A program made the position numbers and the translations under genes. From contig JAOPKD010000010.1 in NCBI GenBank assembly GCA_025517565.1, positions 26,014-90,013 of the forward strand: 64,000 bases of DNA, in the 5' to 3' direction. The DNA is from Halapricum hydrolyticum. Lineage in GTDB: Archaea; Halobacteriota; Halobacteria; Halobacteriales; Haloarculaceae. Shown here piece by piece: positions 9,107 through 18,096 of this stretch (position 1 is the first letter of the stretch; each line of letters begins with the position of its first letter). The notes below the pieces were generated by a model. It was given only the letters and a program-made list of their open reading frames with translations. It was not told the origin of the DNA and made no database searches.

Positions 9107-9892
9107 CTCGAGCGTCTCTCGGGCCACGGCGAGGGCTTCTTCGTGGAGTCGACCGTTTGACGCGACGAACCCCGAGCTGTCCGGCTCCCATCGCTCTCCG
9201 CGGCGGTCGGTCACTGTTCCGCCGGCTTGCCGAACCTGGTAGACGCCTGCTACGGTGTCCCACGGGTCCGGGTCGGGATCGAACCCGATCGCGGCGTCGA
9301 ACGCACCGCTCGCGACCAGCGATAGCGTCAACTGGGCGGATCCCATCCGTCGGAACTCCCCGAGGTGTTCGATCGTCGCGTCTGCCAGCCGGCCGAACGT
9401 CCGGTGATCCGCGGTCTCGAGTCGGAGCGTCGAGGCGACCAGCGCCCCGGCCGGATCGTCGGTCTCGCTGACGGACAGCGGTGTTGCGTCCCGTTCCACA
9501 CTGTCTGCGGTGGCGACGTATCGCTCGTCGAGTGCCGGAGCCACGTTGACGCCCGCCACTGGACTGCCGTCTTCCACCACGGCGACGCTCGTGACCCACT
9601 CGCTCATTCCGCGCGAGTAGTTGAGCGTCCCGTCTATCGGGTCGACGACCCAGGCATCCCCGTGCTCGGGCAGCGTCTTGCGGGCGTCGGCCTCTTCGGC
9701 GACGATCGCGTCGTTCGGAAACGCTGACTCGATCACCGAGACGATCTGCCGCTGCGTCCGCCGGTCTGCCTCGGTTACCGGATCGATCTGGCTCGATTTC
9801 GACGCTACGTCGAGATCGGTTCGGAAGTGCTTCGCGGCCACCATTGCGCCCGTACTGGCGATGGTCACCGCTGCTAGCTCGCGACTGTCCAT
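9104..9892 (-). CDS. Inositol monophosphatase / fructose-1,6-bisphosphatase family protein
   Basis: 262 residues. Family metal-binding motifs are in order: AEEAD (about 65-70), WVVDPIDGTLNYSRG (about 81-95) and PDPWDTVAG (about 205-213). These Mg2+-dependent phosphatases act on inositol-1-phosphate, NADP or fructose-1,6-bisphosphate; sequence alone does not decide. A second family member lies at 54743-55597. The gene converges with glpC, so a role in that pathway is not implied. Start ATG at 9892 precedes an AT-rich gap. Confidence 0.85.
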   Translation of the reverse strand: MDSRELAAVTIASTGAMVAAKHFRTDLDVASKSSQIDPVTEADRRTQRQIVSVIESAFPNDAIVAEEADARKTLPEHGDAWVVDPIDGTLNYSRGMSEWVTSVAVVEDGSPVAGVNVAPALDERYVATADSVERDATPLSVSETDDPAGALVASTLRLETADHRTFGRLADATIEHLGEFRRMGSAQLTLSLVASGAFDAAIGFDPDPDPWDTVAGVYQVRQAGGTVTDRRGERWEPDSSGFVASNGRLHEEALAVARETLE

Positions 9893-10322
9893 GTTCTGTA
9901 GTCGCCCCAGACCGACAAATAACGAGGGGACGCTCGACGAAAATCCCTCCCGGTATTCGAAAATATATCAGAATACAATATAACTAGTCTATTTGTATTA
10001 TACACCTGAATAGCGACTTTCGGCAAAGTATTCCTTACTTGTGAACTCATGTGGTGCAGTATGTGCCTAATGTGCTTAGTATCGACTTTAGACGCCTTTA
10101 AGTCCAATTTTCAGCACAAAAACTTGTTTTTGTATTCGGATATTTGTGCATATGAGGTAGATTTTGATGAGGGAGATCTACGATCTCTTGCTCCATAGTA
10201 TATATAATATAGACTTTATTAAAGCATAATAATCAAAGGTCCGTTATTATACACGGGTTTCTAGTGCTCCGACTAGTACGGACACCGCAGAAGCTAAACG
10301 AGCCGCAAGAGGAATCAGACGT
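9893..10322. other. AT-rich intergenic region upstream of rdfA with palindromes
   Basis: 430 bp without a convincing gene and much richer in A/T than its surroundings. It holds a perfect 18-bp inverted repeat ACAAAAAC-TT-GTTTTTGT at 10116-10133 and another, GAGATC-TAC-GATCTC, at 10173-10187. A TATA-rich stretch (tatataatatag) follows at about 10200. The open frames in it look random. It probably carries the divergent promoters of the phosphatase and rdfA. Confidence 0.5.
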
Positions 10323-10943
10323 ATGACGGAACCACAGGCCGGTCGAACCGACGGCGGACGGCCGCGGGTCAAGGTCGCCCGGGTCATCGAGGCGTACGGT
10401 CTCGACGAACTCGGAGCGGAGCTGGAGCGACGGTGGCTCGGGGAGGGCGACCAGCAGATGAGTCTCCGGGACCTCGCTGATTATTTCAACGAACAGGTGC
10501 TGGAAGCGGCTATCGAGGATAGCGACCTCAGTCCGATCGACACCGATGTCGGGACACTTTACGAGCAGTTGACCGGCGAGGACGTGAGCGCAGGGACCAG
10601 GACGCGTGTCGAGCGCCGCCTCGATCGCAACGGCGTCGACGTCGAGGCGGTCAAAAGCGACTTTGTCACCCATCAGTCGATGCACACGTACCTGCGGAAG
10701 TACCGCGAAGTCAGCCAGCCGGAAGCCACACCGGAGGAGCGACTGGACACCGCCCGCGAACGCGTCCAGAAGCTCCAGGACCGTACGGCAGCGGTCACCG
10801 AAGACGCACTCCAGAGTCTCCAGCGCGAGGGGATCGTCCCCGAAGGAGACGTCGACGTGCTCGTCGATCTGCAGGTGCTCTACACCGAGACCGGCGAACA
10901 GTACAGCGTCTTCGAGTTGCTCGAGAACGCCACCGAAGAGTGA
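10323..10943 (+). CDS. rdfA: Rod-determining factor RdfA family protein
   Basis: 206 residues. The N-terminal region (residues 20-130: VIEAYGLDELGAELERRW, then MSLRDLADYFN) matches the family I recall as haloarchaeal RdfA, a protein needed for rod shape in Haloferax volcanii. It is followed by a predicted coiled coil (about 135-180). There are no membrane segments or enzyme motifs. The conserved helical start resembles an RNA- or DNA-associated adaptor, but the mechanism is not visible in the sequence. It stands alone behind a long AT-rich promoter region. An actin-like cell-shape gene lies 34 kb away in the same window. Confidence 0.75.
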   Translation: MTEPQAGRTDGGRPRVKVARVIEAYGLDELGAELERRWLGEGDQQMSLRDLADYFNEQVLEAAIEDSDLSPIDTDVGTLYEQLTGEDVSAGTRTRVERRLDRNGVDVEAVKSDFVTHQSMHTYLRKYREVSQPEATPEERLDTARERVQKLQDRTAAVTEDALQSLQREGIVPEGDVDVLVDLQVLYTETGEQYSVFELLENATEE

Positions 10944-11015
10944 CGCTCCGGCGTACGGGAGCGCAACGCCCACCCGAGGCGGAATCGACTTATCTCTCTC
11001 GCCGATAGACCGGAC

Positions 11016-13328
11016 GTGGACGAGACGATCGACTGGCTACGCGACCGGCCGTACTACGAGGAGCAGATCGTAGCCGAACGAACGCTCGACGGCCGAGACG
11101 CCACGTTTGCGGACCTAGAGCTGGACGCCCGGATCGGGAGCGTCCTCGAAACGGCGGGGATCGAGTCGCTCTACGGCCACCAGGCCGACGCGATCGAAGC
11201 GGTCCGGAACGGCGACAACGTCGTGCTATCGACTCCGACTGCCAGCGGCAAGAGTCTCGCCTACACCGTGCCCGCGTTCGAGCGAGCCCTCGAGGACCGG
11301 CGGACGACGCTCTATATCGCCCCGCAGGTCGCGCTGATCAACGATCAGGCGGAGACGCTCTCCGAATGGGCGCGCGGGCTCGGGTTCGCCTCCGGCGTGA
11401 CCGTCGACCGCTACACCGGCCGCCTCTCGAAAGGCGAGAAGCGCGACGTCCGCGACCGTCAGCCGACGGTTCTGCTGACCACGCCCGACATGCTCCATTA
11501 CGGGATTCTGCCTCACGCGCACCGCCTGTGGGACTGGTTTTTCGACCGCCTGGAGACGGTCGTCCTCGACGAGGTCCACGAGTACCGCGGGATCTTCGGC
11601 AGCCAGATCGCGCTCGTCGCCCGCCGACTCGACCGCGTCGCCCGGCGGTTCGACAGCCACCCGCAGTTCGTCTGCTGCTCGGCGACGATCGGCAACCCCG
11701 TCGAGCACGCCGCGACCGTCACCGGCCGGGACGCCGATTCGTTCTCGCTCGTCGACCGGAGCAGTGCCGCGACGGGGCCGACCCACTGGCTGCTGTGGAA
11801 CCCGCCCGAGTACGACGGTGGCGGCTGGGGCGGCGGTCGCCGCAAGTCCAGCCACACCGAGGCCAAACGGCTGTTCGTCGACCTGCTCCAGCGCGGGCTC
11901 CAGACCGTTGTATTCACCTCCTCCAGGCAGGTCGCCGAGCGGTACGCGACCGAGAGCGCCGACGCATTGCGCGAGCGCGGCGAGCACGAACTGGCGGCCG
12001 GCGTCGGTGCCTACCAGGCCGCCCTTCGGGGCGAGCGACGGCGCGAGCTCGAAACCGGGCTCCGGGAGGGATCGATCCGCGGGCTCTGGAGCACGAACGC
12101 GCTCGAACTCGGCGTCGACATCGGCGGACTCGACGCAGTCCTCCTCGACGGCTATCCCGGGACGCGGATGAACGCGTTCCAGCAGGCTGGGCGGGCCGGC
12201 CGGGGGACCGACCCCGCGCTGGTCGCGCTCGTCGCCGGCGAGGACCAGCTCGACCAGTATCTCATGTCTCATCCGGACGCGCTGTTCGAGCAGGATCCCG
12301 AGCGAGCCATCGCGAACCCCGAGAACGAGTACCTCCTGCCGAAGCACGTGCTCGCGGCCGCCCGCGAGAACTGGCTGCGTCCTGGCGACGACCGGTACTT
12401 CGGCGGACGGTTCCCGGACGTGGTCGCTGACCTCGAGTCGACCGGCGAACTCGACCGCCGGGAGACGGGCAAAGGAATCCGATGGACGTACGCCGGTGAC
12501 GGTAGCCCTCAGCACGAGATGTCTCTCAGGACGGCCGAAGACCGGGAGGTCGTCCTGCAGACCCGAGGTCGCGACGATCCCATCGCGACGCTGCCGTTCG
12601 GCGACGCGCTACGGGACGCCCATCCCGGCGCGATATACCACCATCAGGGGACGAGCTACGAGGTGACTGATCTGGATCTACGACACGACGTCGCCACGCT
12701 CCAGCGAACCTACGCCGACCACTACACGCAGGTGCTCCACGACAAGGAGATCACCGTCGAACGCGACCGCGAGGAGAAGCCCTTCCCGGCTCACGAGGGC
12801 GTCACCGTCAGGCTCGCCGACGTGACGATGCGCAAGCAGATCACGGGCTTCGAACGCCGGGATGGATCCTCCGGCGAAGTTCTGGGACGGGAATCGCTGG
12901 ACCTGCCCGAGACCAGCCTGGAGACGACGGCGCTGTACTACACGCTCCCGCCGGCGTTGACCCGTCGCCTGGAGTCGATGGGCGATTTCGCGGGCGGCAT
13001 CCACGCGGCCGAGCACGCCATGATCTCGCTGTTCCCCTTCGAGTTCCTCTGCGATCGCCGGGATATCGGGGGACTCTCGACGCCGATCCACCCCCATACC
13101 GATCGGAGCACGGTCTTTATCTACGACGGCTATCCCGGTGGTGTCGGCCTGGCCGAACGCGGCTACGAGGAGATCGCCGATCTCGCGGCGACGACGCTGG
13201 AGATGTTGCGATCCTGTGGCTGTGCGGACGGCTGTCCAGCGTGCGTTCAGTCACCACATTGTGGCAACGCCAACGACCCGCTGGACAAGGACGTCGCGAT
13301 CGAACTGCTGTCCGCGCTCGTCGCATAG
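11016..13328 (+). CDS. DEAD/DEAH-box helicase with DUF1998 (Hrq1/MrfA type)
   Basis: 770 residues from a GTG at 11016. Helicase motifs are in order: Walker A TPTASGKS (about 71-78), DEVH (about 184-187), SAT (about 221), ARAGRG-type motif VI QQAGRAGRG (about 388-396). The C-terminal DUF1998 region ends in a four-cysteine cluster (SCGCADGCPAC and HCGN, about 732-752), likely metal-binding as in MrfA/YprA and fungal Hrq1. These are 3'-5' DNA helicases of DNA repair. The stop codon lies inside the first unit of a 35-bp tandem repeat. Confidence 0.9.
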   Translation: MDETIDWLRDRPYYEEQIVAERTLDGRDATFADLELDARIGSVLETAGIESLYGHQADAIEAVRNGDNVVLSTPTASGKSLAYTVPAFERALEDRRTTLYIAPQVALINDQAETLSEWARGLGFASGVTVDRYTGRLSKGEKRDVRDRQPTVLLTTPDMLHYGILPHAHRLWDWFFDRLETVVLDEVHEYRGIFGSQIALVARRLDRVARRFDSHPQFVCCSATIGNPVEHAATVTGRDADSFSLVDRSSAATGPTHWLLWNPPEYDGGGWGGGRRKSSHTEAKRLFVDLLQRGLQTVVFTSSRQVAERYATESADALRERGEHELAAGVGAYQAALRGERRRELETGLREGSIRGLWSTNALELGVDIGGLDAVLLDGYPGTRMNAFQQAGRAGRGTDPALVALVAGEDQLDQYLMSHPDALFEQDPERAIANPENEYLLPKHVLAAARENWLRPGDDRYFGGRFPDVVADLESTGELDRRETGKGIRWTYAGDGSPQHEMSLRTAEDREVVLQTRGRDDPIATLPFGDALRDAHPGAIYHHQGTSYEVTDLDLRHDVATLQRTYADHYTQVLHDKEITVERDREEKPFPAHEGVTVRLADVTMRKQITGFERRDGSSGEVLGRESLDLPETSLETTALYYTLPPALTRRLESMGDFAGGIHAAEHAMISLFPFEFLCDRRDIGGLSTPIHPHTDRSTVFIYDGYPGGVGLAERGYEEIADLAATTLEMLRSCGCADGCPACVQSPHCGNANDPLDKDVAIELLSALVA

Positions 13329-13499
13329 TGTGTCAGCGGCTCTTGCAGGCGCTCGTCGCATAGTGTGTCAGCGGCTCTTGCAGGCGCTCGTCGCGTAGCG
13401 TGTCAGCGGCTCTTGCAGGCGCTCGTCGCGTAGCGTGTCAGCGGCTCTTGCAGGCGCTCGTCGCGTAGCGTGTCAGCGGCTACGGCAGGCGCTCGTCGA
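13314..13499. repeat. 35-bp tandem repeat, five copies plus a partial sixth
   Basis: Units begin at 13314, 13349, 13384, 13419 and 13454, with a partial sixth at 13489. Each starts GCGCTCGTCGC and continues through GTGTCAGCGGC. Copies 1-2 have CATAGTG where 3-5 have GTAGCG, and copy 5 ends TACGGCAG instead of TCTTGCAG. The first copy contains the last four codons and TAG stop of the helicase (A-L-V-A-stop); the partial sixth runs up to the stop of the convergent membrane-protein gene. There are no variable spacers, so it is not a CRISPR. Confidence 0.95.
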
Positions 13500-13853
13500 C
13501 TACCGCGTCACGACGAGCACTCCTGCCCCGGCCAGTGCGCCGGCGACGGCACTTGCGGAGAGCGCGAGCTGGAGGTCGCCGCTCGCGGCGTAGCCGACGA
13601 GAAACACGCCCAGAAACGTCGTGCCGAAGGCGCCGCTGGCGAAGGCGATGCGGTACTCCCGGCTGCCGGCTCGCCCGGCCAGCCCCATATACGTTCCCGT
13701 CATCGCGGCCATCCCGAACCCGAGCGCGATCGGCATGCTCACCTGCTCGGGGTTCGGCAGCGCCGCTCCGACTATCGGGACGGCTGCCGCGAACACGAGC
13801 GCGAACGCGGCGATTCCGGCGGCAGTCGCGAGCACGGCGTCGGTATAGCCCAT
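13500..13853 (-). CDS. Small integral membrane protein, unknown function
   Basis: 117 residues from the ATG at 13853; the frame stays open upstream but that part is basic and polar, unlike a membrane-protein start. Four hydrophobic segments (about 8-30, 38-55, 62-85, 92-114) fill nearly the whole chain. I do not recognise a named family. It converges on the helicase across the 35-bp repeat array. Confidence 0.6.
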   Translation of the reverse strand: MGYTDAVLATAAGIAAFALVFAAAVPIVGAALPNPEQVSMPIALGFGMAAMTGTYMGLAGRAGSREYRIAFASGAFGTTFLGVFLVGYAASGDLQLALSASAVAGALAGAGVLVVTR

Positions 13854-14034
13854 CGAAAGCCACGTTCTCACGACTGGGGTATAGTGGTTCTGCCTGTCAC
13901 ACGTCTCAGATTGACGCACAACCCGAGCCCTGCTTGACGACTGCTGTCGTCCCGTCCGCGCGACGATCGGCGCCACTATCAAAACTGATGAACGAGGGTG
14001 AAGATTAAGACCCTACTCCGGGCATATAAGGACA

Positions 14035-15840
14035 ATGTCGAACGCAGCCGAACGCGACAACGTCGAACAGCAGCTCACGACCGTCGCCGAGACGCTCTCG
14101 CTGCCGAGTAGTACCGTTCAGATCACCCGCGTCCGGCTCAACCAGCTCGGATCCGAACCCGAGATCGAAGATAGCTCGCTGTCGATCGTCGGCGCGACGA
14201 CGCTGGCGCTGTCGGCGCGCGAAGACGGGCTGCCAGTGACAGTATCGGACGTCGCCGAGGCGTGGTCGGAGGCGCTCGACGGCACGACGATCGAGCCCGG
14301 GGCGATGACAGCGTTGTTCGAGGACGTCGCGTCCAACCTCGACATCGACGGCGTCCCGCCCGAGCCGCGGGCGCTGATCGAACGGTTCGGGACGGAACTG
14401 GACCTGGCCGACGGCATCGTCGTCGTGGCGAAGCGAATTCTCGAAGACGCCTTCGAGGCCGACCCACAGATGATCGCCGGCGGCACCTCGCCCGCCGGGA
14501 CTGCCGGCGCTGTCCTCTATCTCGCTGCGGACGTCAACGACGTCGACGGTGCCGACGAGGACGCGCTCGGAGACGTCACCGGGACGAGCCCGGTCACAGT
14601 CAGAAACCGCTACAGGGAGTTGCGAGATCTGCTCGGCGAGCAGCACCTTGAGTCGGCACAGCGATATCGACTCGATCCCGACACCGGCGCGCCGATGGCG
14701 ACCAGCAGTGCGCCCGCCGCGAGCCCCGAGCGCACGTCCGAGGCAGACGACGAACCCGTGCCCGAAGACGGAGACGACGAACCCGCGCCGGAGACGGCCG
14801 ACGAGCACGCCCCCAAGGCAGATAGCGACGCGGACGGCGAATCCAGGGCGGCCGAGGCGACCGACGACGACAGCGAGCAAGGCGGGAAAGCGGAGGCAGA
14901 CGTGCTCAAGGTTGTCACGGCGCTGTTTCCCGACGAGTTGCCGACGACCGACCGCGTCGCCGACGAACTCGACGCGGACCCGGACGCGGTCGCGACTGAT
15001 CTGGACGGGCTCGCCGACGACGGGGCGGTCGAGCGCAAGCGCGCCGGTTCGACGGACGTCTGGCTGCCCGGCGACCGGGACGCGCTCGGCCCGGACCTCA
15101 CCGAGGACGCCGTCCAGCGGGAGGTCGACGCCATCGCCGACGAACTGGATCTCGATGCGTCGGTGCGACTGTTCGCCCGGGGGCTTGTCAGCGACGTGGT
15201 CGAAGACATCGACGTCGAGAACGCGGGCGAACTCGGCGGCGCGGCGCTGCTTGCGGCCAGTCGGATCAACGACGTCGACGTCGATCCGGAGGCGGTTGCG
15301 ACGGCTGGCGAGTTCCGGAGCCGGGCGCTGTACGACTGGCTGGCGGAACTCGAAGCGGCGGCCGACGTCGAGATCCCGACTGCCGACGCCGAGACGTACG
15401 TCGATCGGCTGGCCGACGCGCTCGATCTCGACGACGGGGTTCGCGAGGAGAGTTTGCGCGTCCTCGAACAGTACGAACCGCGGTCGGACGATCCAGCATA
15501 CACGCCGCCGGAACTGGCCGCCGGTGCGACCGTCTTCGCGGCGACTGTCCGGGGTGCGGAGGTCGACCCGGAGGAACTCGCCGAGGCCAGCGGAGCCGAC
15601 CCCGAGTTCGTCTCCGAGGCGACCAACTCCGTGCTGGTCTCGCTGTGTCTCGGTCTCGTCCAGGAGGACATCGACTACGAGGAGACCGCCTGGACGAGTG
15701 ACCTGCTGGAGTCGGAACTCTCCCCGGAGTTCGGCGACTCGGAGACCGGCGCGGCGATCGCGCTGGCGAAAGCCTACGCTGCCGGCCGCGAATCTCAGCC
15801 CGTCGATCAGACGACGATCGACGTGCTCATCAATCGGTGA
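14035..15840 (+). CDS. TFB-like protein with two pairs of cyclin folds, no zinc ribbon
   Basis: 601 residues. Residues about 8-200 match the C-terminal core of archaeal TFB: two cyclin-like repeats, the second with GTAGAVLYLAAD (155-166) and the signature SPVTVRNRYREL (185-196) that in TFB belongs to the BRE-recognition helix-turn-helix. An acidic linker (about 215-290) leads to a winged-helix-like segment (about 295-345) and then two more helical repeats (about 360-600) that look like a diverged second cyclin pair. The N-terminal zinc ribbon and B-finger that recruit RNA polymerase in TFB are absent. It may bind promoters without recruiting polymerase, or act in another complex. A TATA-like GATTAAG lies about 29 nt upstream of the ATG. 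Confidence 0.7.
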   Translation: MSNAAERDNVEQQLTTVAETLSLPSSTVQITRVRLNQLGSEPEIEDSSLSIVGATTLALSAREDGLPVTVSDVAEAWSEALDGTTIEPGAMTALFEDVASNLDIDGVPPEPRALIERFGTELDLADGIVVVAKRILEDAFEADPQMIAGGTSPAGTAGAVLYLAADVNDVDGADEDALGDVTGTSPVTVRNRYRELRDLLGEQHLESAQRYRLDPDTGAPMATSSAPAASPERTSEADDEPVPEDGDDEPAPETADEHAPKADSDADGESRAAEATDDDSEQGGKAEADVLKVVTALFPDELPTTDRVADELDADPDAVATDLDGLADDGAVERKRAGSTDVWLPGDRDALGPDLTEDAVQREVDAIADELDLDASVRLFARGLVSDVVEDIDVENAGELGGAALLAASRINDVDVDPEAVATAGEFRSRALYDWLAELEAAADVEIPTADAETYVDRLADALDLDDGVREESLRVLEQYEPRSDDPAYTPPELAAGATVFAATVRGAEVDPEELAEASGADPEFVSEATNSVLVSLCLGLVQEDIDYEETAWTSDLLESELSPEFGDSETGAAIALAKAYAAGRESQPVDQTTIDVLINR

Positions 15841-16100
15841 CCCGTTTGGTAGTCAGTCATATGTGTTCTTCAGTTAATCAAAACATAATATCCTATGCTT
15901 TAATTAAACTACGGATTGATGCCCAATTGCGGAGTCCGCAGTATGTGCTTCTGACATATTGGCGCGAACTCGCGGGCTCCCTGCCGTATTTAGTCGATGG
16001 ACAGCGTGGCGTCGGAGACGCACGGGCAGACGGCGATGCCGTCGACATCGAGATGCTCTCGGTGAATTAATACGCGTTGACGGCGACCCTCAAAGCGAGA

Positions 16101-16439
16101 ATGTCCGACGACGACATCGACGCCATCGCGGACGCGCTGGGTGCGGTCAAGGCGGGGGCGAGCCGCTCGCGACTGCCGGTCGTTTCGGTCGCGGATGACG
16201 GCCAGACGGTCACGCTCGTCCTCCAGACGCCGGGTGGGAACAGCGTCGAGCGTGACTTGAAACGGCCGCCGGTGTGGGGACCGAACTGTAAACTGAAGAC
16301 GCTGCTCGAGGCGTACGATCTCGGTCCCGACGAGGTCGAACAGCTGCAGGGCAAATCGCTGCCTGTCGATCGCGAAATCGTCGACGGGCGGCCGCGGTTC
16401 GACCTCGATTTCGACAGGCTCGCCGACGAGACCGCGTAG
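16101..16439 (+). CDS. Conserved-type hypothetical protein
   Basis: 112 residues from the ATG at 16101; an in-frame TTG at 16077 would add eight. No membrane segment or known motif was recognised. It is a compact mixed alpha/beta protein with an acidic N-terminus and a middle part (LVLQTPGGNSVERDLKRPP) like a small beta domain. Its strong GC codon pattern supports a real gene; the longer antisense frame over it has an unlikely composition. Preceded by 260 bp that are AT-rich at their left end. Confidence 0.6.
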   Translation: MSDDDIDAIADALGAVKAGASRSRLPVVSVADDGQTVTLVLQTPGGNSVERDLKRPPVWGPNCKLKTLLEAYDLGPDEVEQLQGKSLPVDREIVDGRPRFDLDFDRLADETA

Positions 16440-16703
16440 CTCCTTCGGGGAAGTCCGCTGAATTGCCCCGCCTCGATACTTTCTGGAACTGACGCGCCCT
16501 GGGTAGCAACCGGTCGCGACGGAGTCCTCGGACGGATCGAGTCGCGTGTGAACGCCCTTCGTGTCACGACTAGCCACAGACGTTCAGCCGTGCGGTTCCT
16601 CCCAGTTAAGCCCGTTTTAGGCCTCAAAACCGGGGCCAAAACAGGTGTATTCGGGCCGGACGCCTGGCCCGTTCAAGGGCGTGTAGCGACTGGATCGGGC
16701 ACG

Positions 16704-17951
16704 ATGAACACGGAACGATTCGCGCTGATCGTGGTCACGCTGGCGCTGCTCGTCGGCGGGGCTGCGACGCTGCTGGCACCGGCCGTCGTGTCGGGGCCCG
16801 GGAGCGCTCCCGGCCAGGCTGCTCCGACCACGACAATCACTACTGATGCCGGTCTCGGATCGCTGTTCGGGATCGCACTGTGGGGCGTGACGATCCTCTT
16901 TGGCGGCACCGCGATCCTGTGGGTCGTATTGACCTACGTGATCGGCGTGGGGTACGAGGCCCCGCCCGTCGAGTACGGCCCCGAGAACGTCCAGGTCCGG
17001 ATCATGACCGTCGACGCCGCCGCGGTCGTCCAGGAGACAGTCGACTCGCTCCCGAACGGGCTCGACGACGTCCACGTGATCGCCGAGGAGGCCATCGACG
17101 TGGCTGGCGCGAGCGTCCACGTCGTGGCCGAGGACTTCGAGTCCCGGGCCGTCCGGAAGGGACGCGCCCAGGAGTGGGCGCGCCAGGCCATCGACACCGA
17201 CCGGGAGTTCGTCCTCTATCTGGACGAGGACAGCCTCGTCGAGTCCTTCGAGGGGCTGCCCGACGCCGACATCGTCCAGCTCCGGGAGAAGCCGCGACGG
17301 ACGGATTCGAGTCTGAGCTTCCTCGCGGACGTCTACCGGATGGGCGTCCAGATCGAACAGCGGGCGTTCGCGCGGCTTTCGATCCCGCTTTTCGCCTGGG
17401 GTGGCGGGATCGCCGTCCGAAGCGAGGTCGAGGACGCAGTCACCTGGGACCGCGAGACGCTCGTCGAGGACACCGCCTTCGTCTGGGCGGCCTTCCGTGA
17501 GTACGACGTCGACTTCGCGCTGTCGGAGTCGGTCTGTCGCAACGAGGCGCCGCCGTCACTGTACGAGATCTGCCAGCAGCGCCGGCGTTGGTCGGCTGGC
17601 AACGTCCGTGCTGCGAAGCTGCTCCCGCTTCGCTACGAGATTCTGACCCGCGTCCGCAACTACGCGTGGGCGCTGTCGCCGATCGTGACGCTGGTCGTGT
17701 TGCCCCTGTCGATACTCGGCGCGTCAGTCGCCTACGGCGGCGCGCTGCTTCTGGCGTCGCTGGGACTGGGGCTGTTCACGGCTTTCTGGTTCCTTCGCGG
17801 GGTCGCCTACTACGGAGAGGGACACGCCGGCTGGCTGCTGGCGCTGCCGCTTGCTCCGCTCGTGACCGTCGTCCACTCGATGGGGACCGTCGCCGGCATC
17901 GTCAACCCGCCGCAGCACTTCCGGGTGACGACGAAGGTCGGCGGCGACTGA
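16704..17951 (+). CDS. Membrane-bound family 2 glycosyltransferase
   Basis: 415 residues from the ATG at 16704, chosen because it begins the first membrane helix (about 7-28). A second helix is at about 55-80, a cytosolic GT2 catalytic domain at about 95-305, and three to four helices from 315 to the end. Catalytic signatures are DED (YLDEDS, about 171-176), the acid in LVEDTAF (about 255) and QQRRRW (about 290-295), the QxxRW motif of processive GT2 enzymes. It would transfer a sugar to a polysaccharide or lipid at the cytoplasmic face. The acceptor is unknown; no other glycan genes flank it. Confidence 0.85.
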   Translation: MNTERFALIVVTLALLVGGAATLLAPAVVSGPGSAPGQAAPTTTITTDAGLGSLFGIALWGVTILFGGTAILWVVLTYVIGVGYEAPPVEYGPENVQVRIMTVDAAAVVQETVDSLPNGLDDVHVIAEEAIDVAGASVHVVAEDFESRAVRKGRAQEWARQAIDTDREFVLYLDEDSLVESFEGLPDADIVQLREKPRRTDSSLSFLADVYRMGVQIEQRAFARLSIPLFAWGGGIAVRSEVEDAVTWDRETLVEDTAFVWAAFREYDVDFALSESVCRNEAPPSLYEICQQRRRWSAGNVRAAKLLPLRYEILTRVRNYAWALSPIVTLVVLPLSILGASVAYGGALLLASLGLGLFTAFWFLRGVAYYGEGHAGWLLALPLAPLVTVVHSMGTVAGIVNPPQHFRVTTKVGGD

Positions 17952-18096
17952 TCGTGACTGTTGGAGGTCCGCTCCGGATCGGTCGAACGCTGTCATGCGG
18001 TCTGGCGGATACATCGTCACAATTGACCGTATGCCAGACGTCCACGAACGCGATCGGTCCCGAAATCGTTTTGACCCGCGCGAGCGCACCGTCAGT

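Noticed and set aside
9874..10107. 77-codon minus-strand frame in the AT-rich gap
   Set aside because: Composition differs from haloarchaeal proteins and it overlaps the phosphatase start; likely chance.
13314..13499. CRISPR-like array
   Set aside because: Units are contiguous with no unique spacers, and no cas genes are in the window.
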